Part shown: positions 25,405-40,504 of the stretch, in pieces
Position numbering within the stretch: position 1 is the first letter of the stretch
Layout: each line of letters begins with the position of its first letter
NCBI GenBank assembly: GCA_038503035.1
Contig: JAVSML010000046.1
Location: 317,662-381,661 of the forward strand
Direction: 5' to 3'
Length of the DNA: 64,000 bases
From: Crocodylus rhombifer
Taxonomy: Eukaryota; Chordata; Crocodylia; Crocodylidae
Translations under genes and position numbers: made by a program
The notes under the pieces: generated by a model
What the model was told of the DNA's origin: nothing
The model's database searches: none
The model's input: only the letters and a program-made list of their open reading frames with translations

Positions 25405-26166
25405 TACAGCTGTGCAAAACTTTGGTCCCTGACTCGATTCAGCACAGATTCTGCCCAATTCAGTGGCCGAATCTCTGAATCCAAATCAAATCAGGAGGCC
25501 CTTTAATCTCTCTGAATCAAATTGGAACCCTCTGAATTGATTCAGAGAGATTTGGAAAGATTTGGCGATTTGGATATAGGCACAGCTTTAAATGTTTTTT
25601 CTACATACTTCAAGGTACCAGGTGGCTCATGAATGCTGTAATGGTGGGGTGGATGGAGTGTCCCACATGAGCATGGAGGCGCTCCCCAGAACACTCGGCA
25701 GCCCAGAAGTGAACCAGAAGCACTTCTGGTCCACTTCTGGGTCCACCGGCAAGTGCACAGGGCCCCCCCACCCCGTGCCCCCCCACACCTCCTGGCTTGG
25801 TGACTGGTGCCTGAGGGGGGGCACCTGGGGTCCACCTGCAGCTGATCTGATCACTGAGCCAGGGGGGCACAAGGGGTCCAGTTCCCAGTTTCCCACCAAG
25901 CATGCGGGGGGGCGCTCCTATGGGATGCTCCATCCGCCCCAGCATCACAGCATTCACGAATCACGTCTGGTACCTTGAGGTACATAGAAAAAACATTTAA
26001 AGTTGTGTCTATATCTGAAGTGCTGATTCGCTGAATCAACACTGAATCTTCAGATTTGGATTTGGCTGAATCAAATCGGGGAAAGTGATCCGAATCAATC
26101 AAGCGAATCATTGTCCCCAATTTGGGCTGAAACCAAATTGAATATGACCCATTTCACACACACCTA
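25405..26166 (+). mobile_element. hAT-like non-autonomous foldback element, copy 2
   Basis: This 762-bp element is in the same orientation as copy 1 and lies less than 1 kb downstream of it. It starts TACAGCTGTGCAAAACTTTG and ends CACACACACCTA. The flanks are ATATAAAG (25397-25404) and ATATAAAA (26167-26174), a 7-of-8 target duplication. The arms and GC-rich centre align with copy 1. There is no transposase frame; a 128-codon open frame in the centre has no domain. Confidence 0.8.
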
Positions 26167-26187
26167 ATATAAAACTATAGCTTCCCT

Positions 26188-26470
26188 GCTGTTGTGGTTC
26201 AGTGGTAGAATCCTTGTCTGCTATGTGGGAGACCTGGGTTTGCTCCTGAACGTGTATATAATTGCAGCCAATGAGGCTCTGGACTCAGTCTGGGCTTTGA
26301 ATTGTCTCTCAATGGTCTAAAGGGGGGGATGGAGGGACTGGGCAGCCTCCAGTTTGCAAATAAAGGCATTTTTTTGCAAAGATTTAGTTGGTCTCGTAAA
26401 AGATATTACCTCTGCCATGAGTTTTGATTCCTTCTGCTTCTTAACCAATACGGCTACAACCTGGATGCCT
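26188..26470 (+). repeat. SINE with tRNA-Gly-like head
   Basis: The left end (about 26188-26255) resembles a tRNA-Gly gene: the box A-like TGGTTCAGTGG, then GTAGAATCC, an anticodon-arm-like CTGCTATGTGGGAG and a box B-like GGTTTGCTCCT. A unique body follows, then a tail TTTAGTTGGTCTCGTAAAAG and CCAATACGGCTACAACCTGG. The tail wording recurs at 9831-9892 in the other orientation. This head-body-tail order is that of a tRNA-derived SINE whose tail may be shared with a partner retroelement. The box B mismatch and the poor acceptor pairing argue against a working tRNA gene. Confidence 0.6.
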
Positions 26471-26475
26471 AGGCA

Positions 26476-27978
26476 TGTGCATTGAAGGTCTTGGTGACCT
26501 CTCACGGATATACCATGATCCAGAAGGATCAACAGTTGCCTACTACTGTACTCTTATTTCCTTTGAGGTGATTTATAGCACATTCACAATGCAGCGGTGT
26601 TTTTTTTTCTGTTAATTGAGAAAGATATATGTGCACTGCCAAGTCTGTGCTGAGAGGTGGATGTCCTCAGTCTAGTTGTAAATATGCTGAGGAAAGGGAT
26701 ATTTATGCCATTTTTATGAAATCCTTCCTGTAAATATATGTATTGGATCACATTCAGAGGTGATGTTTAAAGTAGATAAGAAAATTTTAGGGGCTTTAAG
26801 TGACTCCCTTTTGAAATTTGCTAGTAGGTATAAATTACATTGGGAATGTAGGGAAAGCGGATTCATTAGTTTTTTTTACCTACAACACAACAAATTCCAT
26901 TTTTTACTGCCTTGTACACTGCTTCTGAATTTGATACAATAACTTTTTGGCCATTTTTATAGCTTTGAGTCTTATGGTCCATTTAAAAATATGTCATTAA
27001 CTAGGAATTGCCAGGTCTTGTCACTGATGGGTCACTGGAAGCCACCAAATTTACCAAGCCATGTAAGGTGGAGAAACCTAAAATTTCAGGTTCTTGTGCT
27101 GCCCTTTTCACCCCCTCCTTCCATAGTATCCTGCTTTTCCTTTCTGAATCTATTTTATTGACTGGCAGCTTCAGAGGTCAGACTGGGATTTATCAGGTTT
27201 TCTTTGGTTGTTGCTTGCACATACAGAAGAACACAAGGGAGTCAGTGGAAAGAAGAGGCAAGTCAGTAAAAGAACAGGGGGTGGAGAGAAGACATGGAAA
27301 AGGAGGGGAACATAGCAGGGGGGAAGCTGGGAAGACAGCAAGCAAAAATGGAGAGAAAGGCACCATAAAGCACAGAAATGGAAGATGATATTTGTCAAAA
27401 ATAGTGGGAACATGTAAAGTAAGCTTGTTCCTTAATTCAAGACAAATTAGTAATCACAGAGGACGGGGTTTATTTTTTTGTTGTTTATTTTGGGGGAGGT
27501 TTTTTTTAGTTAGCAGCCCCTTTATTTTTCCAGGGAGTAATGATCTTTTTGCATGATAGTTTGAATTAAAATAGCAATCTGACTGGTAAATTCCACATTG
27601 TATTTTATTTCCAGTTAATTCTTCGGGATTTTTCTCCCTGTGAGGTATATGTGATACATGGACTGTTATCAAACAGGAATATGTTGTATGTAATTGCATG
27701 TGATATGACTGTAAAAGTTTTAAATATTTTGTCTTGACATTTTCCCACTCTGATATAGCACCCACCTTTGAAGCCCCTAGGCTGGAAATTAAGGGGAAAA
27801 TGAGACTTTTTAATTACAAAAGATCAATCTTCTATCTTTTTCTAAGAGAGAGGCAGGTGAGAGCATCCTGGAGTAAAAATGGAGTAAAAATGACTCTTTT
27901 ATTATTTGAAGTCAACACTTAAACTCCAGCTCAGGCCAGTAGTGCCTAGCTAATGCCTGTTTAATTAGCTATGTGAAA
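26476..27978 (+). other. TCF4: TCF4 intronic sequence, no gene seen
   Basis: The stretch is mostly AT-rich and unique. A purine-rich run at about 27220-27370 explains a 126-codon open frame at 27008-27388, which has no recognisable domain. Confidence 0.5.
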
Positions 27979-28159
27979 GGATTTCGTGGGCTTGTTCCAG
28001 TACTTGGCTGACCTTCTTGTTCATGGACTCCACAGAAAAAGAGTCCACAGCAAAGGGCTGGTCCTTGGCAAGGACCTTGGCAAGACAATGTGAGGAAGTG
28101 TAAATGTAGCTGCCCATATCCTGTTGCTAGATGACCTTCACTTGCCAGGACTGTTGCAT
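27979..28159 (-). pseudogene. possible pseudogene scrap, unrecognised protein
   Basis: Read on the minus strand from the ATG at 28159, the sequence gives a protein-like frame with one stop about 10 codons in. The part after the stop includes AKVLAKDQPFAVDSFSVES and MNKKVSQVLEQAHEI. The composition is unlike the surrounding AT-rich intron and unlike repeat-derived frames here. I do not recognise the protein. It could be a fragment of a processed pseudogene, an old retroelement frame or a chance frame. No introns, poly(A) tail or target duplication were found. Confidence 0.3.
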
Positions 28160-28199
28160 GTTGCCTTTCCCAAGCACAAAATTCACAGAAAAATAAAGA

Positions 28200-31721
<3,522 letters not shown>

Positions 31722-33074
31722 TAGACTATCATCCTTTGCTCTGTTACATTACCATTAAAATGAAGACCTGCAAGTCTTCATTTGGCCATTATGGCTATGA
31801 ACATCTTGTTTTGATCCGGTAATGAAATGGAATAATGAAAAAGATTAGCCAATTCTTATCATTTAAGTTACTTAGGCAACTCTTCAATGTGTTTGTATAC
31901 ATGCACATGCATTATACTAAATGCACACAGCAGGTGAGTGTTCTTTGTGTATAAATGTGTGTGTACATGTATGTGCATGAAAGAGTCTATAAAATGTATA
32001 ATATTTACAGTGTAGAGCATATGCACTTAATATACATGCATAGACATTATATAGTATAAATTAATTAACTGCATAGGGTCTCTTATTTGAAAATGGGTTA
32101 GTAGATTTTATAGATTCACTGTCACTCATTTTTTAAAGTCTAATAGTGTATTTCTTCCACTTACTCATATGTGAATCCCATTAAAATAAAGTTCCAAGTA
32201 ATTTATTAGTCAAAAGACCTAGACTTTTTGGAATTATCCCCAGACAAAAATGGGGTGTCCGCATTTTGCTCTATTTAGGACCATATTATTCACTTCTTAA
32301 CATGTATGCATGAGTAGTCACATTTAATTGAATAGGATTACTTGGATATCTTCACCTAAGCACATTCAGAAGTGTGTGCAGGAACAAGGCTCAGATGTCC
32401 TCTACTTTGTCTTCCCCTGCCAAAAGAATAAAATTGATTCCTTCTTCCATCACCTTTCACCTTGGATTAGATGACCCTGGAGGTCTCTTCCCACTCTATG
32501 ATTCAGTGAACCAGCATGGCAGATAGAAACTACACATCTATACTTCAGTTTCCTTTGACTCACCAGACTAGCACCTCAGATAAAAATAAATCATTTCATG
32601 CTGGAATCTATAGTGTCTCCAAAGCATGCCTTCATATTACATATGAGGGATTTAATTGAGCATGCTCACATCTGGGATTTTGGCATGGCCCTACCATTAT
32701 TTTTTATATTTAGTTCTGGCACAAGGAGGAAAGCTGGAGCTTGGCAGAGGATCTGTTTAGTATCACACCAGGAAATCAGGCAGTTAGGCCCCAGACTGAT
32801 TGAGCTGCTGCATCAAGAATAGGCAAAAACAGTCAGTTCCACCTGGCTTGGGTAACAGTTATTCATATGTTCAAAGGCTTGTCTGCTGTGCTCCATCACA
32901 CCTGACTGTTAGAAGCAGCAAGCCATCACCTCACGGCTGTGTCCTCTACCTCTTCACCTCACTTGCTTCTGCCTTGCTACTCTATAACCCCAGCAGATTT
33001 TAGGTTGTTTCCTTCATCAGCGGTAGTGTAATAATTCCTTATTACCACTCATAATGGGCTATTAACGAGACAGT

Positions 33075-33329
33075 GGTCGCAACTATACATGTGCTTTAAT
33101 GTGCAGTAGCCTATTTTACTGTGCATTAAAGTGCCACGTAAAAAACAGTGCAATTATGACAATGCGCAGTAAAATAATCTGCTGCACATTAAGCATCACT
33201 TAAAAACCATGAGTATTTGTTACTGTTCATTAAGGCAGCCTAATGGGCATTTGTTTAGTACCTCACAAGGAAAGTACTAAATTTAATGTGCATTAGGAAA
33301 AATGCCTTAATGCACGTGTAGACATGCCC
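33075..33329. mobile_element. MITE-like element with 3-bp target duplication, copy 1
   Basis: This 255-bp element is flanked by AGT on both sides (33072-33074 and 33330-33332). The right end GTGTAGACATGCCC matches the family end; the left end GGTCGCAACTATAC is diverged. The interior has the family's repeated words GTGCAGTAGCCTATTTTACT and GCATTAAAGTGC, in partly inverted arrangement. No open frame is present. Confidence 0.75.
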
Positions 33330-33675
33330 AGTGATAGGAAAACATCATTACAGACAGTGCTTCTTTTGTCATGACCCTTGATATATCCTAACTGTGTCTT
33401 GAAGTTGGAAGGCAGTAGATAGTGAAAATGAAAAGTCCTAACAGCATTTAAAAAGAGTGAAACCAATACATTTCTATGGACAGTAAGCCTATGTAGACTT
33501 TAATACAGAATATGAATCTTTTCAAATTTTGTAATTATCCTATTTGCTTTGTAAATTTCTATTGATATAGGATTCAGGGTACCTATGAATAGTTTATTTG
33601 GCTTTAATTTTATGGGAGCATTCCATACTGAAAGGGGAAAAAAAAAAGGCATGTTGATTATTACTGTTTCCTTGC

Positions 33676-34541
33676 TAGGGCTAGGAACATACATTACACA
33701 TAAACCAGTTTAAGTGATCAGAACCTGGTTTAAACCTGTAACAGAACAGATGTTTAGTGCATATAAATCAGTTTGAAAATGGCTGAAACCAGTTTGAGAT
33801 AAACCTTGTTGAACATAGTATCAGACTTAACTGATTTGGCTAAAACTGGTTTATGCAATATTTGTCCCAAACCCCTTGCTAATTTAAGATAAACCAGACA
33901 CCCCCAGCATCCTGGCATGCTCTCTGGGCTGGGCGGGGTCTGTGCTCACTAGTAGGGCTGGCCCTGCCCCTCTGCTCCCTGGCTGGAGCTTGGCACAGAC
34001 TTGCAGGTACAGAATGTCTGCCTGGCTTCCCCCTGATAAGCAGGGATTATATCCCTCTCCCCCCTGCCTTACGCAGACACCTCAGCATTAACTAGCAGAC
34101 CATGCGCTGGCTACGGTCCGGTCCATGCTGTGGGAGAGGACCGAAGCAGACAGGCTTTTTTCAGCTTAGTCTTCTTCCTTGGAAGAGCTGTATAAGAAGA
34201 GCTCCATTAGTTAATGGAGAGAGCCTTTGTTTTCTTAATGAGTTGATAAACACTGAGTTAGGGGTGACAAACATTCCCTGCTGGGCAGCTCAGGAGTGGG
34301 GGGAATAATAAGAGCATCCTGCCAGTGCCTGGCCCCGCCTCCCTCAGCTCAGCCCTGTGGAAGGGATGGGAGGGCTGCTGTAGTGCCCCACCTCTTCTAG
34401 CCTGAGGCACTGCAGGCATGTCCCTGCATTTCTCAGATGTCTGTGTGGGTTTCAACCTAATTTAGCATAGCCAAAATAGACTAACCTGCAAGGCTTGAAT
34501 CAATTCAGGCTTAGGCTTCTTGAATGTCTGTCCCTGACCTA
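33676..34541 (+). mobile_element. inverted-repeat-ended DNA element, copy 1
   Basis: The element begins TAGGGCTAGGAACATACATT and ends GAATGTCTGTCCCTGACCTA, which are imperfect inverted repeats. The outer 100 bp of the left arm aligns with the reverse complement of the right arm of 42543-43041, sharing for example AAAATGGCTGAAACCAGTTT, and the right arm aligns with the reverse complement of its left arm (GACTAACCTGCAAGGCTTGA). The interior is GC-rich. The target duplication is unclear; TAG/TAA at the ends would suit a PIF/Harbinger-type 3-bp site, but this is uncertain. Confidence 0.65.
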
Positions 34542-35224
34542 AATCACTAGTTAAAAGTAAGGAAAATAGCTACCCCTTTTAAGGACTTAGCTTCAGGTGT
34601 AAACTTCAGGTGTGAACTTTTCACATCTCAAGGGCAGTTTGTATTTTGTTATACCACAATAAAGTCACTCAGAAATGGAAATGATGTGCATGTTTGGTGC
34701 TGAATTATTAAAACCCTAGAAGAAGGTACAGTGTAGATAAGGCAACTCTAAAAACAAAAGGCTAAAAAAATTACAATGATGCACCAAAGCCAGTGTGTCC
34801 AGGATGTCTTATTCAAAAATTGTTAGATCATTCCAAATTCAGTTTGGAAACACTTAATTTTCTTTTGAAACTCATAGTTTGCTCCAGCTGAAGTTTGCAG
34901 TAACTTGGGGTTTACATATTTAAATTAATGGTAAAACAGCAAGACCAGAACTACAGAGAAACTTGAAGTTATAGAACTGGCTTGAAATAAGTGAAGATGA
35001 TAGTACTATTTGCTATTGTTCCATTTGGCTTAATTTTTTATTTAAGAGCATGCTTTTATGTTACATTTGTGTAGCCCTTAGGACAGACAAGCAATATATA
35101 GCATCCATTTTATGGTTACTGTTTTTTAATGTAAGCAATTAACCCAAACAGAAATACATTTTATGCATATCAAGCTCTGTTAGGCTAGTTATTTATAAGA
35201 AAACAAAGCTTAACTATTTTATAA

Positions 35225-35509
<285 letters not shown>

Positions 35510-35522
35510 TAACTGTGATAAC

Positions 35523-36757
35523 CAGGGATCCTGGTTTTCCCTCTTAAAAAACTGCAACTTTTCTGCTAAAAAATACAAATTCTCTAATAACCCCCCTCCC
35601 CAGATCCATGGTTAAAATTAAAGGCCCCCCACAGCCCCACCCTATGTCCTTGCTCATGCCTCTCATTCCCTTCCCCCAACATCCATGCCCCCCAGATAAG
35701 TATGTGGGGCAGGCGCAGGCTGCAGGCATGGGCTCCTGCCTTGCTTCCCTCCCCCCAGGGCCTCCACAGACCAGCAGGCATGACCTGACATGGCAGGGAA
35801 CAGCTGGGCCATGCAGGGATTTCCTCGCTGCTGTGAGCTTCATGCTGCCCTGGCGACATGCCTCCTGTGCATGCCGTTGCTCTAAGGGGATCAGCTCTGC
35901 ATGCAGGAGGCTCATCGCCAGAGCAGTGTGGAGCTCATAGCGGTGAGCAGCTTTTGTGCAAGGCCCTTCTGCTCCCTGCTGCACCAGGTCCCGGAGGCCC
36001 CAGAGGAGGAAATCAGGACAGACTTCGCAATGGCAAGCAGCTTCTCTGTGCAGGCCCGCTGCTCCCTGCCACCCTGCATCCCTCTCCAGGGATGATGGGC
36101 ACACCCCATTGCGGCAGGGAGCAGAGGGGCTGTGTGGAGAAGCTGCTCGCTGCTGTGAGCTCTGCGCCTCCTGCACACAGTGTTGAGGCCCTCAAAGCAG
36201 CAGCCCATGCAAAGGGTGCCTTGCCAGGACAGCGTGCAGATCCCCACATGGCCCAGCTGTTGCCTACTGTATCAGGTCATGCCCGATGGGCTTCAGAGGC
36301 CCTGGGGGAGGGAAGCAGGGCAGGAGCCTGCAGCCTGCACCTGCCTCACTTACAGATCCGGGGGGCAGGGTCTCCCCTGCTTCCCAGGAGTGTGCGCAGC
36401 AGCAGGGATCCAGCCCTCTCCCTCCCACAGATGAGCCACACACGGCCCCTCCTGCTCCCTGCTGGGGCCCTGCAGCCACACGTTGTGGCCCCGGGCTCCA
36501 AACACGACCCGGCTCAATCCCCCTCTTCCCCCCACTTACCTGCTAGAGCTGCTCTGCAGGATGCCTGTCTCACCGCCTTCCTCCCTCTTGCTCCCAGCTC
36601 CCTGTAGGTTGGAACCGTGCCAGCCTGCAGGGAGCTCATTGCAAAATTGCAAAATCTTCACATTCTCTGATAAAACAAGAAATCTGCGTTTCCCTCTGCT
36701 AAAAGACAAAATCTGTGGTTTATTCCATTTTTCCAGAAACAAAAACCCAGATCCCTG
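35523..36757. mobile_element. GC-rich hAT-like non-autonomous element
   Basis: The 1235-bp element starts CAGGGATCCTGGTTTTC and ends with the inverted form AAAAACCCAGATCCCTG. It is flanked by GTGATAAC (35515-35522) and ATTATAAC (36758-36765), a 6-of-8 match typical in length for hAT. The AT-rich ends contain repeated words such as TTTCTGCTAAAA and TCTCTGATAAAA. The centre is very GC-rich and contains internal direct and inverted copies of a GAGCTC...GAGCAGCTTC...TGCTCCCTGC theme. Those repeats produce long overlapping open frames on both strands (up to 249 codons), which are not proteins. It lies 115 bp after the 35407 exon end. Confidence 0.75.
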
Positions 36758-37772
36758 ATTATAACTCTGTCACAGACTGGTTACATGGGAATAAAATGGG
36801 CATCCCATACTCAGGGCACTAAGCAGTCTTTATTACACCCTCATGTATTCTATATATCTCACATATTTTACAAAGTAAGCTTCCAAAAAAGCTTCCGGGA
36901 AACTTTGTTTAAAATATTTTATTCTTGGTGAATTGCACCTTTCTCCTGTAAAGCTAGTTTCCTTAGTTTCCATGGCCTAAAATCAACTCTGTCTTTAGAT
37001 AGATAAATAGTTTATATGGCCACTTATAAGTATTTTAGGTCATATGAGGATTTTAAATCATACCTCCACTCTCCTTGTGCCTCTGCCCCATCCCTGCTCT
37101 CCCCACCAACAGGAAGTCTTTTCAAAGCTTTCTCAGACAGAACAGGTTTCCATAGAGTGAAAGTGGTAAAAGTAACATGCTCAGGAGAGTAAGATGAATT
37201 GTTTAAAAGGAAGTGGGATCTATATTCTATGTAAGTGGCCTGAAATGTCTCTTACATGGTAACTTTAGCCACACATATGCTGCTTACCTATCTAGAAGAG
37301 TCACATAAAATAGGACTGGAAGGAAACTCAGGAGGTTATCAAGAGCCACCCTTCTGCTCGAGGCAGCACCATCCCTATGCAAACCATCCTACGCAGATGC
37401 TTGTTTAATCCAGTTCTGAAACTCCACAAACCACCCTGGTTCCACAGATACACGACACAATGCCACAATGCTCCCAGCAGGAGGACTAGGACACCCTGGA
37501 ACTGTAGTTGGAGTGTTGGTTTGCTAGGGCTAATTCAATCAGTGGTATTTGACTAGGGCAAACTGAGACCTTGTATGGGCACAACCTTAAGAGTATTTTC
37601 CTAATATCACCATTAAATTTAGGCAGTAACAATAAAATAGGATTGTGCCAATTCCCATTGCATTAGAAACCAAAAAAGATATATTTGGGCAAAGAGAAAA
37701 GAGCAAACTGATAAAAGGAGGAGGGGTTTTACTATCTCCAACATATACACTTTTATAGTTGTGGGAGACAGA

Positions 37773-38030
37773 GGGTGTGTCTATATCCAACACTAACTGC
37801 ATAGTAAACTAATTCTACTAAGCATTAGCACATCATGGCGAAAGCCATGCTATTGCACTATGCATAGTAGAATTAGTTTACTGCACATTAGCATCACTTA
37901 AGAAGTGTGCACTGGTGCTACTGCACAGTAGTGTTGGTTACTGTGCATTTAGGGTAGTACCTGTTATTTTATAAGTACTAAACTTAATGCTCAATAACCA
38001 CAGCACATAAATGCACATATAGACACACCC
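37773..38030. mobile_element. MITE-like element with 3-bp target duplication, copy 2
   Basis: This 258-bp element begins GGGTGTGTCTATATCC and ends ATATAGACACACCC, flanked by AGA on both sides (37770-37772 and 38031-38033). The interior words (TAGTAAACTAATTCTACTA and its reverse, GTGCATTTAGGGTAGTACCT) match the family. No frame is present. Confidence 0.85.
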
Positions 38031-38594
38031 AGAGAATCCTCATTTCTTGCTCTTTTAGTGCAACTCCATCATAATCTCTGTTCATGTTTCATTTGTTAGA
38101 GACTAGGAAAAAGAAGCATTGGGCAGAGGGGAGAAAAGGGTTGCTCATTTGGGGCTGAATTTTGAAGGAGTTTGTCTCTCCATAAAATTAAATATGGGCT
38201 TCATTTTAAAGTAAACAAGTTTATGAATTTAGTTTTGTGATCTGAAAAAACAGTGCAAGAAGTTCAAGATCTCAAATCCCACAGGATCAATAAATAACTA
38301 AGTTAAAGTTAAAAAAGAAATTAAAATTTGATACATCAAATAGTTGGTACGCCACATCTATATAATATGCCCAAGGGCATAAGGACACAAAAATAACCTT
38401 AACTCCATCATATAGTAAAGTAATAAGAGGAAAAAAATAACCTGTCTTTTTAAAAAATGTTTTTTCTAATTAGTCAGAATTGTTTGCTTCTTGCATGATG
38501 TCAGTACAAGACAGAATAAAGGTTGTCCAAGTGCCTTCATTATCCATTTTTGTTATTTAATTATAGGGACATTCAGTCTTAACTCATAGACAGT

Positions 38595-38848
38595 GGGTGT
38601 GTCTACACATTCATTAATGCACTTTTGTTATTGTGCATTAAATTTGGTACCTCTAATGTGAGGTACTCACTAGATGCTCATTAGGCTGGTCTAATGCACA
38701 GTAGCAAAAGCACACTCTTTTTTAGTGACATTTAATGCACAGTAGCGTAATTTTGGTGCATTAGCATATTAGCATGGTTTTTGCCATGACACTCTAATGT
38801 GTGGTAAAGTAGGCTACTGCACATTAAAGCACACGTGTAGACACACCC
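38595..38848. mobile_element. MITE-like element with 3-bp target duplication, copy 3
   Basis: This 254-bp element has the best-preserved ends: GGGTGTGTCTACACATTC and CACGTGTAGACACACCC, flanked by AGT on both sides (38592-38594 and 38849-38851). The interior shows alternating GCATTA/TAATGC words that allow extensive pairing. It lies only 564 bp after copy 2. Confidence 0.88.
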
Positions 38849-40223
38849 AGTATAATTTTTGTCTAGAAATAATTATTTAACCTAATTTTTAGAGGCAGTG
38901 AGATACTTGTTGACCTCAGTGTGAATTGCAAGCTCTCAACGCCTCTACATGTCAGGTTCATATTATTTTTTGCACTTAGACTAATTAACATCAGGTAGCA
39001 TGGAGTGGGAGGAGAAAGTAATATTTTAATTGCTTCCCTACCTCATTTATACTTGGACTGCACTGGGAAGTCTTTGATTTTAGTGCGACAAGAAACTGAA
39101 GGAAGTGTCAATGTCTTTGGTTCAGCTGGAACTGCTGCAGGGCTAAATACAGTCCAAAAAAAACCGGTTGTTGTCTATTACTCTTATTTTCTCAGAGATT
39201 ATAGTAATTTTTAAGTTGTTTGTAATATTAAGTACAATTTCTGTCCAACTATAATTTATGGCAGATGCTGCGTTTCTCCTGATACGTTTGGCGGCAGCCC
39301 TTTTATTCCTTCCCTTGAGAAATGAGAAATTCTTAGTTGCTGATCATGAAGCAATTTGTTTGTGTGTCATGGAACAGAAGTCAAGTAGTGGTGATATCAC
39401 TTACAGTTAGACTGTCAACTTAAACAATTATTGTTTACTTATTTTGGACCATATGACAAATCCTCTTCACCCACATGATTTTAGCCAATTAGATTGTCAA
39501 CTATAATGCTGAAGTGGCTTATGAGTCAAAGCCTGAATCTTTATTCACACTTTAATTAGGCTTGATGGGTGGATTTGGTGGAGAAAGAATATGGGTTTTA
39601 CCTGTATAATCTATATAATTATATTATATACTCACATGCTTTGAGGTAACTTTAAAATACGAGGTAACCATATTTAACGTCATAATTAAATATGAAAAGT
39701 GTTGTAGGAGTAGTAGAATAATAAACATTAAGAAAGCAACAATGTCATAGTGGAGATTCTCTGTTTAGAGCAAGCCTGTGGTTGGAACTGTACCACATGA
39801 TGTAGAAAAAGTGATTACTTTAGGCTAACTTCATATTGGCAACATGGCAGAGCAGTTAATGCATTCTGGAACAGTGAGTTCCAGCCCTCCTCCGGACTCA
39901 TGCCAAAGGCCATTCCCAGTTGACCTAAGTGTAAATGAGCACCTGGAGAGTCAAAGTCTACCAGTCATGTTGGCCATTGTTTTGTGTGCTGTTTGCTAAG
40001 AAACTAAAATGTCTTACATACAGTAAACCAGTGGGTCTTTTAGTTTGGATTGACGTGCCTTCCTGTATTTCCCTGATCCTGCCCTGTTATAGTTGTTTTA
40101 GTTTGCTCCTACTCTCAGTGTCCTGTAACAATGGGCAGCAATCACAAAGGCATAGCTGTCCTCTAAACATTCTCTTAGGAATATCCCCTTTACTGGGGGC
40201 TAAAACATGAGGATGCTCTAGGG

Positions 40224-40504
40224 CAGTGATTCTCAGCTGGGGTGTTGAGGCACCCTGGACTGTTATGAGATCTTTTGATGGGTGTCATAATGTTTGAGGA
40301 GATAAGCAGGTGTGAGGAGATAAATGCAGGCTTATCTCTGCCTGACCACTGCCCTCCCCCCATGGCCCAGCCCCTCTGCAAGCAGGTAAGTACTATAATA
40401 TATTAGTTCTTGAAGTGAGGTGCTACTCAATCAACAGAAAGTTATGGAAGGGTGCTTTGAGTCAAACAAAGAGTGCTTCAAGTCCAAAAATTTTGAGAAC
40501 GATG
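40224..40504 (+). mobile_element. hAT-Charlie-like fragment
   Basis: The left end CAGTGATTCTCAGCTGGGGT and the right end AAAATTTTGAGAACGATG form the typical Charlie-type inverted ends (CAGTGGTTCTCAA). Inside are the words GAGATCTTTTGATGGGTGTC. The element is about 281 bp long, non-coding, and its 8-bp flanks match poorly. Confidence 0.65.

Noticed and set aside
26188..26255. A functional tRNA-Gly gene
   Set aside because: The head resembles tRNA-Gly but has a mismatched B box, a changed anticodon arm, poor acceptor pairing and is continuous with a SINE body and tail.
27008..27388. 126-codon open frame, partly Lys/Glu/Gly-rich
   Set aside because: It runs through a purine-rich low-complexity stretch, and the opposite strand is equally open. 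Composition explains it.
35858..36607. 249-codon open frame on the + strand, with a 210-codon frame overlapping on the other strand (35544-36176)
   Set aside because: Both lie inside the GC-rich hAT-like element, overlap each other on opposite strands, and follow internal repeats. No domain, splice or conservation signal supports a protein.
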